Origin: Oceaniglobus trochenteri
GTDB lineage: Bacteria > Pseudomonadota > Alphaproteobacteria > Rhodobacterales > Rhodobacteraceae
Direction of reading: 5' to 3'
DNA: 64,000 bases
Assembly: GCF_020529025.1 (NCBI RefSeq)
Contig: NZ_JACNMM010000011.1
Location: forward strand, 62,001 to 126,000
Both the position numbers and the translations under genes were made by a program. Positions 16,341 through 24,758 of this stretch are shown here, in pieces. The notes under the pieces were generated by a model that did not search any database, had not been told where the DNA came from, and saw only the letters and a program-made list of their open reading frames with translations. Numbering within the stretch: position 1 is the first letter of the stretch; each line of letters begins with the position of its first letter.

Positions 16341-17422
16341 CGGTGGCGTTGCATCGGGTGCAGGCCCGCGGAATCAGCGCGACGCTTGATCTTGAGATCG
16401 GGCAGCTTCACAGCCTGGTGGTGCATCGCGACGGGCGCGACATAAACCCCTGGGCGCGGGTGCCCTGGGCCGACCTCCCCGATGATCCGGCGCGCTTTGC
16501 CCCCGACATGCCGCCGCACCTGCGCCGCATGTCGGGCGATTTCTTCTGTGCGCCCTTTGTGCTGGACGATGTGGAAGAGGCCCCCGCCCACGGCTGGACG
16601 GCAGGCGGCCGCTGGACACTGCTGAGTGACGAAGAGATTGCAGGCGGGCGTCGCGCGACATTTGAACTGACGCGCAAGGTGGCGGGTGCCACGGTCCGCA
16701 AGGTCTGGACCCTGCTGGACGACCACCCCTTCCTTTACCAGTGTCACCGCTTCACCGGTGGGCAGGGCGGGATGCCCGTGGCGCACCACGCGATGCTGGA
16801 TTTGCGCCAAGGCGGGTTGCTGGCGTTTTCACCCAAACGCTGGGCTGAAACACCCGATACCGCCCCCGAGGCCGGATCGGATGGCGGGCGGTCGGTTCTG
16901 GAATACCCGGCGCGCTCAACCGATCTGACTGCCTTTCCGTCAACCCTGGGGCCGGTCGATCTGACCCGCTATCCCTATGCCGACACCCATGATGATTTCG
17001 CGATGCTGGTGGACGCGCCCGAGGGGCGCTATGGCTGGGCCACCGCCCTGCGTCCGAACGAACGCGACGTGGCGATGCTGGTGAAACCGGTGACGGTTCT
17101 GCCCCAGACCATGCTGTGGATGTCGAACGGCGGGCGCCCCTATGCGCCCTGGAACGGCGAACACCTGGGGGTGCTGGGGATCGAGGAGGCCTGCAGTTTC
17201 GGCGCGGCCGGGCGTCGGGCATCGAGCGGCGAAAACGCCCTGACCCGCGAAGGCATTGCCACCGCGATCGATCTTGGCGCGGCGCCGGTCGTCGAGATCA
17301 GAACGGCCATGGGCGCCCTGCCGTCGGCCGCCGACGCCGCCCTGCGCATGGATGTCGGGGCGACGTCGATCGTTCTGTCGGACGGAACCGAGGTTCCCTT
17401 CGACGGTTCCCTGCTGGGCTGA
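16337..17422 (+). CDS. aldose 1-epimerase (galactose mutarotase-like fold) family protein
   Basis: A 361-residue protein with the mutarotase-superfamily pattern, including an N-terminal strand pair (LEIGQLHSLVVHRDGRDINPW) and the late segment LWMSNGGRPYAPWNGEHLGVLGIEEAC. Relatives interconvert sugar anomers or bind sugars. The ATG at 16337 overlaps the SDR stop; a GTG three codons earlier is the alternative. Mutarotation before oxidation by the coupled SDR would be a sensible role. It ends 15 bases from the convergent ABC ATPase gene. Confidence 0.65.
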   Translation: MTVALHRVQARGISATLDLEIGQLHSLVVHRDGRDINPWARVPWADLPDDPARFAPDMPPHLRRMSGDFFCAPFVLDDVEEAPAHGWTAGGRWTLLSDEEIAGGRRATFELTRKVAGATVRKVWTLLDDHPFLYQCHRFTGGQGGMPVAHHAMLDLRQGGLLAFSPKRWAETPDTAPEAGSDGGRSVLEYPARSTDLTAFPSTLGPVDLTRYPYADTHDDFAMLVDAPEGRYGWATALRPNERDVAMLVKPVTVLPQTMLWMSNGGRPYAPWNGEHLGVLGIEEACSFGAAGRRASSGENALTREGIATAIDLGAAPVVEIRTAMGALPSAADAALRMDVGATSIVLSDGTEVPFDGSLLG

Positions 17423-17437
17423 GGATAACGTGCCGGG

Positions 17438-18196
17438 TCAGACCGGCACGTGTTCGTCCATCCCGGTAATCACCCGTTCGACCTGTTCGACCGTGCTGTT
17501 TCCGGGGCGGATGTCATCGGCCACGACCCGGCCGCGCCGCATCACGATGATGCGGTCCACCACCTGAAAGACATGGTGGATGTTGTGGGCGATGAAGATG
17601 CAGGAATGCCCCGATTCCCGCGCCCCGCGGATGAAGTTCAGCACGCCCTGGGTTTCGGCGACACCAAGGTTGTTGGTGGGTTCGTCGAGGATGATCAGGT
17701 CGCTGTCGAAATGCATCGCCCGGGCGATGGCGACGGCCTGGCGTTCGCCCCCCGACAGGGCGCCGATGGGCGTGGTGGGCGGGATGTTCTTCGAGATGCC
17801 GACCTTGCGCAAAAGGTCGCTGGCCACCGCGTTCATCATTTCCTCGTCCAGGCGCCCCAGGAATGCCGGCCCCTTGTAGGGTTCGCGCCCCAGGAACAGG
17901 TTTCGCGCGATCGACAGCTGCGTTACAAGGGCGCTGTCCTGATAGATCGTCTCGATCCCGTGGCCGATGGCGTCGGTGGTCGATTTGATCGTCACCTCCT
18001 GGCCGCGCACGAATATCTTGCCGCTGGAGATCGGAACCGCCCCCGAAAGCACCTTGATCAGGGTCGATTTGCCGGCGCCGTTGTCGCCTAGAAGGCCGAC
18101 GATCTCCTTCTCGCCGACGCTCAGATCGACGCCGCTCAGCGCCTGCACCGGGCCGTAGTTCTTGATGATGTTTTCCATCCGGATCAGGTCAGGCAT
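17438..18196 (-). CDS. sugar ABC transporter ATP-binding protein (FrcA type, single domain)
   Basis: A 252-residue ATPase with Walker A GDNGAGKST, signature LSGGERQAVAIARA, Walker B LIILDEPTNNLG and H-loop FIAHNIHHV. The single nucleotide-binding domain is like FrcA, not the tandem-domain RbsA. The ATG at 18196 (MPDLIRMENI) lies one base after the permease stop with AGGGG upstream, and is preferred over an ATG seven codons earlier. Last gene of a ribose-type importer (binding protein, permease, ATPase). Confidence 0.86.
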   Translation of the reverse strand: MPDLIRMENIIKNYGPVQALSGVDLSVGEKEIVGLLGDNGAGKSTLIKVLSGAVPISSGKIFVRGQEVTIKSTTDAIGHGIETIYQDSALVTQLSIARNLFLGREPYKGPAFLGRLDEEMMNAVASDLLRKVGISKNIPPTTPIGALSGGERQAVAIARAMHFDSDLIILDEPTNNLGVAETQGVLNFIRGARESGHSCIFIAHNIHHVFQVVDRIIVMRRGRVVADDIRPGNSTVEQVERVITGMDEHVPV

Positions 18197-18197
18197 G

Positions 18198-19187
18198 TCA
18201 ACGGCCCCTTTCAACATGGCGACGCTCGAGGCTGGAATGCAGGGCCATCATGCCAAGGATGATCGCTCCGATGAAGATGTTGTAGGCAAGGCCGGGCACC
18301 CCGACCAGGACGATGCCGTTGCGCATGACCCGCAGGATCAGCACCCCCAGAACCGTTCCGATGATCGATCCGCGACCCCCGGTCAGGACCGTGCCGCCGA
18401 TCACCACCATGGCGATCACCTCAAGCTCGTAGCCCGAGCCGCTGTTGGGGTTGGCCGCCGAGGTTCTGATCGAGCTGATGACCCCGGCCAGCGCAGCCAT
18501 CGACGACGACAGGATGAACAGCCACACCTTGGTGCGGTCCACCAGAACGCCGCGGGCGCGCGCCGCGTCGGGGTTGCCGCCGGCGGCCTGAATCCAGTTG
18601 CCGGCCTTGGTCTTGGTCAGGACGTAATGCATCAGAAGCGCGATGCCGACGAACCAGAACAGCGAGGCATAGATGCGGAAACCGCCAAGCCGGAAATCTC
18701 CTACCAGAAGGTTCGACAGCCAGTGATCCTGCGAATCCCAGGTGCGCTGCGGAAAACCGTCGGTCACGACAAGGGCCACGCCGCGCACGACCAGCAGCAT
18801 GCCCAGTGTCACCAGGAAAGATGGGATCTTCAGCTTGGTGACGAACAGGCCCGAGAAAAGCCCGATGCCCATGGCCGCCACCATGGCGATGATGAACCCC
18901 AGTTCCAGGGGCAGCCCGGCACTGTTCACCATGGTCCACATCAGAACCGGCGTGAAGCCGAAGACCGACCCGACCGACAGGTCGAATTCGCCCGAGGTCA
19001 TCAGCATGGTCATGGCCAGCGCGATAAGACCCAGTTCGACGGTAAAGGTCAGCGTGTTCGAGATGTTGAGAGGCGAAAGAAAGTTCGGATTGAGCGTGCC
19101 GAAAACGACGATCACCAGAACCAGCAGGATCAGGGGGCCGAACTCGGGGCGCGCGATCAGATTGCTCAGATGCGTGCGTTTGTTCAT
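18198..19187 (-). CDS. sugar ABC transporter permease (RbsC/FrcC type)
   Basis: A 329-residue permease of the branched-chain/ribose family with about eight to ten membrane spans. The characteristic loops GEFDLSVGSVFG, QAAGGNPDAARARGVLVDRTKVW and VIGGTVLTGGRGSIIGTVLG are present. As in RbsC relatives it would work as a homodimer, which explains why only one permease gene is present. It lies between the binding-protein gene and the ATPase gene. Confidence 0.88.
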   Translation of the reverse strand: MNKRTHLSNLIARPEFGPLILLVLVIVVFGTLNPNFLSPLNISNTLTFTVELGLIALAMTMLMTSGEFDLSVGSVFGFTPVLMWTMVNSAGLPLELGFIIAMVAAMGIGLFSGLFVTKLKIPSFLVTLGMLLVVRGVALVVTDGFPQRTWDSQDHWLSNLLVGDFRLGGFRIYASLFWFVGIALLMHYVLTKTKAGNWIQAAGGNPDAARARGVLVDRTKVWLFILSSSMAALAGVISSIRTSAANPNSGSGYELEVIAMVVIGGTVLTGGRGSIIGTVLGVLILRVMRNGIVLVGVPGLAYNIFIGAIILGMMALHSSLERRHVERGR

Positions 19188-19210
19188 TGTGATTTTTCCG
19201 GGGTATGTGG

Positions 19211-19238
19211 GCCACCCCGGCGTTGAAACCGGGGTGGC
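19211..19238 (-). terminator. intercistronic hairpin after binding-protein gene
   Basis: GCCACCCCGG (19211-19220) pairs perfectly with CCGGGGTGGC (19229-19238) around an 8-base loop. It sits between the binding-protein stop and the permease start, like the hairpins in the other four ABC operons. Confidence 0.6.
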
Positions 19239-19263
19239 GGATGTCCGTTACAGGGCTGTTGGC

Positions 19264-20199
19264 TCAGTTGCCGGACAGGATGTCGTCATAGACCTGGGCG
19301 GTGTCTTTTTCATACAGCTTGCCGGTGGTCACGTTGAAGCCCGGCGGAATGCCGCTGGCCGACATCGCGGCAATGGAAAGCGCCATATAGCTGGTGGCCA
19401 GCGGATCGGCCCATTGCGCGGCGTTGACATAGCCGTCCAGCACTTCCTGGGTGGTATCCAGCGAGTTGCCCCAGCCGACGACCGGAATGTCGCCCGGTGC
19501 CACGCCGACCTGATCGAACACCCGCTTGATCGAACCCGTCACCAGGTCGCCCAGACCGATGATCGCGTCGATCTTGCCGCTGTTGGCCAGCAGGTAATCG
19601 GACATGCGCGAGATGATGTCGGCCTGATCCAGCGTCGCGTCGGTGACTTCCCAGGTGATCCCCAGCGGCTCGAAAACCGAGGCGATGCCCTTTTCCTCTT
19701 CCACGCCATAGGTCGCGCCCGGCACCTCGACGGGCATCCAGACGAAATCGCCCTCTTCGACCAGGTTGTTGTCGACAAGGTACTGCGCCCAGCTGCGACC
19801 GTAGAACTCAAGGTCGCCGCCGACATAGGCATCGAAGCTGGCGGTGGGATCGGGGGTGTTGAAGTTGATGATCGGAATGCCGGCCTCGTTGGCCTCGGCC
19901 GCGACACCCACCAGGCTTCCCGGATCGGGGCTGCTGGTGGCGATGCCGGCCGCGCCCGAAGCGATGGCCGCGCGGATCGCTTCCTGGTGCGATGCCACAT
20001 CGCCCGAATGGAACGAGGTGTTCAGATCGGCGCCGGTATCCTCGGCCCAGAGCTTTGCGCCCTCAAGATAGTAGGTCCAGACCGGATCGGCCGGCGAACC
20101 GTGCGAGACCCAGAAAAAGGTCTCGGCCGAGACGGGCACGGCAGCCATGCCGACGGCAATGGCAAGCCCGGCAGCGGCGGGTTTCAGTCCAGTTTTCAT
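19264..20199 (-). CDS. sugar ABC transporter substrate-binding protein (RbsB-like, type I)
   Basis: A 311-residue periplasmic protein. The signal peptide spans about residues 1-26 (MKTGLKPAAAGLAIAVGMA, cleavage near PVSA-ETFFW). A two-lobe type I sugar-binding fold follows (WVSHGSPADPVWTYYLEGAK, IPIINFNTPDP, DAIIGLGDLVTG). The ATG at 20199 is supported by GGGAGG with eight bases spacing. Relatives bind ribose, fructose, inositol or rhizopine-like ligands; the ligand is unknown. A GGAA-N6-TTCC site lies about 140 bases upstream at the end of the SMP-30 gene. Confidence 0.87.
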   Translation of the reverse strand: MKTGLKPAAAGLAIAVGMAAVPVSAETFFWVSHGSPADPVWTYYLEGAKLWAEDTGADLNTSFHSGDVASHQEAIRAAIASGAAGIATSSPDPGSLVGVAAEANEAGIPIINFNTPDPTASFDAYVGGDLEFYGRSWAQYLVDNNLVEEGDFVWMPVEVPGATYGVEEEKGIASVFEPLGITWEVTDATLDQADIISRMSDYLLANSGKIDAIIGLGDLVTGSIKRVFDQVGVAPGDIPVVGWGNSLDTTQEVLDGYVNAAQWADPLATSYMALSIAAMSASGIPPGFNVTTGKLYEKDTAQVYDDILSGN

Positions 20200-20335
20200 T
20201 CCATGTTCCTCCCATGATTTCTCTTGCGGTGGCGGCGCCCGCAGGATGCCGCGCGTCCGTGTGGGGGCACTATCCGACAAGTCGGGGGATCTTTCAATAA
20301 ATTTCCAAAAGCCTGACAAAGAAAACTGTCATTTT

Positions 20336-20349
20336 GGAATTTATGTTCC
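20336..20349. promoter_or_regulatory. RpiR-type operator GGAATTTATGTTCC
   Basis: A GGAA-N6-TTCC element that overlaps the stop codon of the SMP-30 gene and lies upstream of the binding-protein gene. As I recall, the same spacing was reported for the RpiR-type repressor IolR of Sinorhizobium meliloti. A second copy lies before the RpiR gene (23183-23196), so it probably controls the ribose-type transporter. Confidence 0.55.
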
Positions 20350-21222
20350 AGATGCGGACAGGGGAAGTGCCGCCTGCCCGGCAGGAAGGCCGGTGAAGGG
20401 GGTGCGAACCCTGAACAGCGACCCAGCCAGCGGTTCCGAGCGCCGGTCACGGCCCCGGCTGGCCGTTGTCACGTAGAGATCTGACAGGTCCGGCCCGCCG
20501 AAGGCCGCCTTTGTCACCTGCGAGACCGGGAAGTCGATTCGCAGGTCCAGTATGCCATCTGCGTGAAACCGGTAAAGCGCCGCGCCGCCCCATGATCCGA
20601 TCCAGACACCGCCCTGGGTGTCGCAGACGATTCCGTCGGGAATTCCCCAGGCCACCTGCCAGTCGCAGAACAGCCGCTTGTTGGTGAAGACCCCTTCTTC
20701 CTGGCGGTCAAAGACGTAAACCTCGTGGATTTCGGAATTGGCGGTCAGGAACCGCCGCCCGTCCGGGTGCGGAAAGGGGCCATTCGAGACGATATAACCC
20801 CTGTCAAAGCAGGTCAGCCCGCCGGTGGGCGACAGATGGTACATCGCCCCGTCGGGGCGGGTATAGGTGTCGTGCAGCGTGCCGAACACCAGGCTGCCGT
20901 CGCTATCGACCACGCCGTCATTGATCCGGTTGGTGGCGATGCCCGGTTCGGGGTCAAGGATATGGGCAAGCCGGCGGGTGGTCCGGTCCAGAAGGTAAAG
21001 CCCATCGGCCAGCCCGACCACCAGCCTGTCGACACTGTCGGTCAGTGCGGCAAAGCCGATGGGTTGGGGCAGGGCGATCCGGTCAATGACCTTGCCCCCG
21101 GCATCAAAGACCCAAAGGGCCGGGTTGGTGCTGTCGACACAGTACAGGCAGGAGATGCGGGCATCCCAAAGCGGGCCTTCACCGGTTTCCAGCCCGGCCT
21201 CGAACAACAGTTCCGGGGTCAT
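20341..21222 (-). CDS. SMP-30/gluconolactonase family protein
   Basis: A 293-residue six-bladed propeller lactonase. Metal ligands are seen in TGEGPLW (Glu), IVSNGPF (Asn) and GIPDGIVCD (Asp), together with the TNRINDG substrate loop. The ATG at 21222 overlaps the stop of the zinc dehydrogenase gene (ATGA). It would hydrolyse a sugar lactone to the free acid in the cytoplasm, a natural step after a sugar dehydrogenase. The zinc dehydrogenase upstream is the probable partner. Confidence 0.82.
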   Translation of the reverse strand: MTPELLFEAGLETGEGPLWDARISCLYCVDSTNPALWVFDAGGKVIDRIALPQPIGFAALTDSVDRLVVGLADGLYLLDRTTRRLAHILDPEPGIATNRINDGVVDSDGSLVFGTLHDTYTRPDGAMYHLSPTGGLTCFDRGYIVSNGPFPHPDGRRFLTANSEIHEVYVFDRQEEGVFTNKRLFCDWQVAWGIPDGIVCDTQGGVWIGSWGGAALYRFHADGILDLRIDFPVSQVTKAAFGGPDLSDLYVTTASRGRDRRSEPLAGSLFRVRTPFTGLPAGQAALPLSASGT

Positions 21223-22241
21223 GTCAGGCGCGGGTCCAGAACGAACTTGATCCCGTCGGCGGCGAAGGACCGGTCGAATCCGGTTTGCCATTCGGACAGC
21301 GGCAGGACATCGGTGATCAGCGGTTGCAGGTCCAGCACCCCGGATTGCAGCCAGCCCATGGCGCGCCGCCAGGATCGCGGGGTCGAGGCAAAGCCCGAGG
21401 TGATGCGCAGTTCCTTCAGGCAGATCGGATCAAGCGCAAGGGTCGAGACGCGACCGCTCAGCCCCATGTTCATCAGGTGCCCGCCCTTGACCAGAAACCC
21501 CAGCGCCTCGCCAAAGGCGTGGCCCGAGCCGGAACATTCGACGCATTTGTCAAAACTGCCCTCGGGGAGATCGTCGCCGACAACGCTGGTTTCAAAGCCC
21601 ATGGTGCGCCCCATGGCCAGACGCGCCGCGTCGCCGGGCGTTCCGCGCAGCGTGACATGGCCGCCGGCGGCCCGGGCCACCTGGGCGGCGATCTGGCCGA
21701 TGGCGCCGGGGCCGGTCACCAGGACCCGGTCGCCGGGTTCGACAAAGCTGACGTCGCCGAACATGGAGTTGGCGACGCAGGCCACCGGCTCGGCCAGGCT
21801 GGCGGCGGCATCGCTCAGCGGTTCGGGCACATCGTGCAGGTTGTGAACCGGCACCTCGACCAGCGATGTCATCGCGCCGTTGACGTGCGAGCCGACGGAT
21901 TTGCGCTGACCGCACATGTTGGGGCGGCCGTCGCGGCAATAGCGGCAACGCCCGCAGGTGGAAAAGAACGTCTCGGCCACCACGCGGCGGCCCGACAGCG
22001 CAGGGTCGACGCCTTCCCCCAGTTCCGCCACATGCCCGCAGACCTCGTGACCCAGGATCACCGGCGGGTTCGACGCATATTCGTTGCGGAAGATATGAAG
22101 ATCGGTGCCGCAGATCCCGGCGGCCGCGACTTCCAGTATGACATGTCCGGGGCGGGCGGTCGGGCGGGGGTGGCTCTGCAACCCCACATCGTTCATTTCG
22201 GCGCTACGCTTGGTAACGCCCTGCATCGTATCAACGGTCAT
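21219..22241 (-). CDS. zinc-dependent alcohol dehydrogenase family protein (sorbitol/threonine dehydrogenase-like)
   Basis: A 340-residue medium-chain dehydrogenase. CGTDLHIF holds the catalytic zinc cysteine and GHEVCGHV the histidine. The structural zinc loop is CGRCRYCRDGRPNMC with four cysteines. VTGPGAIGQIAAQ is the nucleotide-binding turn. Members oxidise polyols and sugars with NAD(P). The start at 22241 overlaps the end of the RpiR gene by 11 bases; an ATG five codons later is the alternative. It is followed directly by the lactonase gene. Confidence 0.84.
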   Translation of the reverse strand: MTVDTMQGVTKRSAEMNDVGLQSHPRPTARPGHVILEVAAAGICGTDLHIFRNEYASNPPVILGHEVCGHVAELGEGVDPALSGRRVVAETFFSTCGRCRYCRDGRPNMCGQRKSVGSHVNGAMTSLVEVPVHNLHDVPEPLSDAAASLAEPVACVANSMFGDVSFVEPGDRVLVTGPGAIGQIAAQVARAAGGHVTLRGTPGDAARLAMGRTMGFETSVVGDDLPEGSFDKCVECSGSGHAFGEALGFLVKGGHLMNMGLSGRVSTLALDPICLKELRITSGFASTPRSWRRAMGWLQSGVLDLQPLITDVLPLSEWQTGFDRSFAADGIKFVLDPRLT

Positions 22242-23145
22242 CGGTCTTGCCTGCGTTTGAGGAAGTGTTGGAATTCATGCCAAGGGCGACAAAGATGGTC
22301 TGAATGACGGTCGCCGTCGCGGCAATCGAGCGGATGTTGTTCAGGTTGCTTTCCTGCACGAGGATCGCCACATCGGCGAGACCGCACAGCGGGCTGTCCT
22401 TCTCATCGGTCAGCGCAATCACCTGGCTGCCGCGCCGCACCGCCTCTCTGGCGGCGGCGACCGATTGTTCGGCGTAGGGGGCGAAGGCGATCACCACCAG
22501 TACATCCTTGGGGCCAAGGGGGGCGGCGCGGTCAAGCATGCCGCCCACCCCGTCAAGCAGGATCGCCGCTTCGTCCAGCCGAAGGAGCCCGTAATAGAGA
22601 TAGGAGGCCAGCGGAAAGGATCGCCTCTGCCCCACCACTCCGATCAGGCGCGCCTTGCGCATGGCGGCAACCGCATCCGCAACGGCCCCAAGATCGAGCG
22701 ACGAGGTCAGCCCCTCGATGGCCGAGATATTCGCCAGGGCAAAGGCATCCAGAACATGGCTGATGTCGCCTTCCTTGCCCCGCAGCGTTGCGCCCATCTT
22801 GCGGGCGCGGTCGCGGTAGGTGTCCCGGTCGTCCAGAATGACCCGGCGCAGGGTCTTTTGCATCGGTGCGAAACCGTCAAAGCCGATGCTTTTCGCGAAC
22901 CGCACCAGGGCCGAAGGCGACGCGTCAAGCGATTGGGCCATCTCGGTGATCGACAGAAGGGCCAGATCGTCGGGCCGGGCGATCATGGCATCGGCAATGG
23001 CGCGCAACCGTTTGGGCATGGAGGTCCGCTCCAGCCGGAGGTGGTTGACGAAGTCATCCAGCGTTTCAGGCGAGGTCAGATCGTCAGTCAATGGTGCGCC
23101 TTCCCCGGTTTTCCTGCCCATGTGGCCATGCCCGGAACATGACAT
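22231..23145 (-). CDS. RpiR-family transcriptional regulator (MurR/IolR-like)
   Basis: Up to 304 residues: an N-terminal RpiR helix-turn-helix (LSITEMAQSLDASPSALVRFAKSIGFDGF) and a C-terminal SIS sugar-phosphate-binding domain (LIGVVGQRRSFPLASYLYYGL, DVLVVIAFAPYAEQSV). It likely represses the iol-like genes around it and responds to a phosphorylated intermediate, possibly the IolC product. A GGAA-N6-TTCC site lies about 40 bases upstream, suggesting autoregulation. The start is uncertain: ATG at 23145 or 23121, neither with a clear ribosome site. Confidence 0.83.
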   Translation of the reverse strand: MSCSGHGHMGRKTGEGAPLTDDLTSPETLDDFVNHLRLERTSMPKRLRAIADAMIARPDDLALLSITEMAQSLDASPSALVRFAKSIGFDGFAPMQKTLRRVILDDRDTYRDRARKMGATLRGKEGDISHVLDAFALANISAIEGLTSSLDLGAVADAVAAMRKARLIGVVGQRRSFPLASYLYYGLLRLDEAAILLDGVGGMLDRAAPLGPKDVLVVIAFAPYAEQSVAAAREAVRRGSQVIALTDEKDSPLCGLADVAILVQESNLNNIRSIAATATVIQTIFVALGMNSNTSSNAGKTDDR

Positions 23146-23182
23146 TTAAGTTTTAAAAGTCAACATGTTAATGGTCGTTTTT

Positions 23183-23196
23183 GGAACGCAATTTCC
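23183..23196. promoter_or_regulatory. RpiR-type operator GGAACGCAATTTCC
   Basis: A GGAA-N6-TTCC element about 40 bases upstream of the RpiR gene start, on the regulator's own promoter. Its spacing matches the site at 20336-20349. Confidence 0.55.
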
Positions 23197-23345
23197 ATAA
23201 AGGTGATTGCCTGAAGATCGCTACCGTTGCCGATTTTCCCGCCGAACCGCTGCGAAAGTTGCTCGATGGGCATTCGGAGAGATGAAAGCGGATTCGGTGC
23301 CATGTGCGTTGTAACATGCTGTATAGCAATAATAAAAATAATTCC

Positions 23346-23395
23346 TTGACAGGAGATTAATTAAATCTGACTGTTTACGGAACCGGTTGCGTAAA
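23346..23395 (+). promoter_or_regulatory. promoter with LacI-family operator before sugar ABC operon
   Basis: TTGACA (23346-23351) is a consensus -35 box; the -10 is weak (GACTGT or nearby). The operator at 23374-23395 is a 22-base palindrome with centre GAACCGGTTG and arms TTTACG and CGTAAA. Ten of eleven base pairs are symmetric, and the CG centre is typical of the LacI family. It would cover the -10/start region of the operon at 23465, pointing to control by the LacI regulator at 29450-30517. Confidence 0.65.
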
Positions 23396-23464
23396 TCTGG
23401 GGAGGAGCTGTTGAAGCTGCCCGATTCCGCAGGGCCGGGGAACCATTTTGGGAGGGATCGAACT

Positions 23465-24703
23465 ATGAGGACGACTGCAACAACCGCGCTTTGTGCAACC
23501 CTTGCGTTGCTGACGGGCGCGCCGGCCATGGCGCAGGAGGTGGACGTGATCCACTGGCTTGTCAGCCCCGGGGAAGTGCGCGCCATGTCGGTGCTTTCGG
23601 ATGCCTTCAACGCCGCCGGTGGGGTCTATGTGGATGCTGCCGTGGCTGGTGGCGGTGCCGCCGCCCGCCAGATGGTGATGAACCGCATTGCCGCCAGCGA
23701 TACACCCGGCGCCTGGTACGGACAGCCCGGCGTGCCGATGACGGCCTTCGCCGAGCGCGACATCCTCGCCCCGCTGGACCAGGCCGCGGCCGAGCAGAAC
23801 TGGGACGAGGTGATGTACGATACCTTCGTCACCTACGGCAAATACGACGGCCACTATTACGCCATTCCGCTGGGCATCCACGCCCAGAACTGGATGTGGT
23901 CGTCGCGCGCCGTCCTTGACGCGGCCGGCGTCGAAGTGCCCGCCACCTGGGCCGAGTTCCTTGAGATCGCCCCGAAGATCGAAGAGGCGGGTTTCATTCC
24001 GCTGGCCCTTGGCGGGCAGTCCTGGCAGGAAAACCTGGTGTTCAAGTCCGCGCTTCTCGAAGTGGGTGGCGCCGATTTCTACCGTGCCGTCTATGTGAAC
24101 CGCGATGCCGAGGCCGCCGGCTCGGACACCATGGCGCAGGCCTTTGCCCTGTTCCGCAGCCTCAAGCCCCATACCAACCAGGGCGTGGGGCGGTCCTGGA
24201 ACGACACGCTGAGCCTGGTGCAGACCGGCAAGGCGGCCTTCCAGATCATGGGTGACTGGGCCAAGGGTGAATTCATCGCATCGGGCCAGGAGCCGGGCGT
24301 GGATTACGAATGCACCCTCGCGCCGGGCACCGCCGGGCTTTACAATGTGGCGATCGACGTTCTTCTTCCGGGCAACACGGGCGACGACGAAACCCTCGCG
24401 GCGCAGAACCTGCTGGCCTCGTCCATCACCACGCCGGAAACCCAGCTGGCCTTCAGTCAGAACAAGGGGTCGATCCCGGTGCGCAAGGATGTCGACGTTT
24501 CCTCGCTGGACGCCTGCGCCCAGTTGGCCGTCGAAACCCTGGCGCAGGAAGGATCCGAGATCCCGGTCGACGACCTGGTGCTGACGCCCGAGTATCGCGG
24601 CCAGATCATCGATCTGCTGTCCGAGTTCTGGAACGGTGAATCGATGTCGCCCGAAGAAGCCGCCGAACGCTTTGGCGCCATCATCGCCGATATCGAAGAC
24701 TGA
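23465..24703 (+). CDS. sugar ABC transporter substrate-binding protein (COG1653 type)
   Basis: A 412-residue periplasmic binding protein. The signal peptide is about residues 1-23 (MRTTATTALCATLALLTGA, cleavage near PAMA-QEVDV). The start at 23465 follows GGGAGGG with eight bases spacing. The body resembles glucose/mannose-type COG1653 binding proteins (IHWLVSPGEVRAMSVL, GQPGVPMTAFAERD, SWNDTLSLVQTGKAAFQIMGDW). It is the first gene of a six-gene operon: binding protein, two permeases, ATPase, isomerase, oxidoreductase. Confidence 0.88.
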   Translation: MRTTATTALCATLALLTGAPAMAQEVDVIHWLVSPGEVRAMSVLSDAFNAAGGVYVDAAVAGGGAAARQMVMNRIAASDTPGAWYGQPGVPMTAFAERDILAPLDQAAAEQNWDEVMYDTFVTYGKYDGHYYAIPLGIHAQNWMWSSRAVLDAAGVEVPATWAEFLEIAPKIEEAGFIPLALGGQSWQENLVFKSALLEVGGADFYRAVYVNRDAEAAGSDTMAQAFALFRSLKPHTNQGVGRSWNDTLSLVQTGKAAFQIMGDWAKGEFIASGQEPGVDYECTLAPGTAGLYNVAIDVLLPGNTGDDETLAAQNLLASSITTPETQLAFSQNKGSIPVRKDVDVSSLDACAQLAVETLAQEGSEIPVDDLVLTPEYRGQIIDLLSEFWNGESMSPEEAAERFGAIIADIED

Positions 24704-24709
24704 CCGATT

Positions 24710-24733
24710 GGGGCGGGCCGCCGTGCCCGCCCC
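24710..24733 (+). terminator. intercistronic hairpin after binding-protein gene
   Basis: GGGGCGGGC (24710-24718) pairs perfectly with GCCCGCCCC (24725-24733) around a 6-base loop. It lies seven bases after the binding-protein stop and before the permease genes. Confidence 0.6.
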
Positions 24734-24758
24734 CGCAATCGACCTGAAAGCATCCTCC

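Larger units (their letters stand above)
23146..23464. other. divergent control region between RpiR gene and sugar ABC operon
   Basis: An AT-richer gap of about 320 bases without a convincing gene. It contains the RpiR-type site at 23183-23196, a TTGACA at 23346-23351 and the LacI-type palindrome at 23374-23395. I see no other feature in the middle part. Confidence 0.6.
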
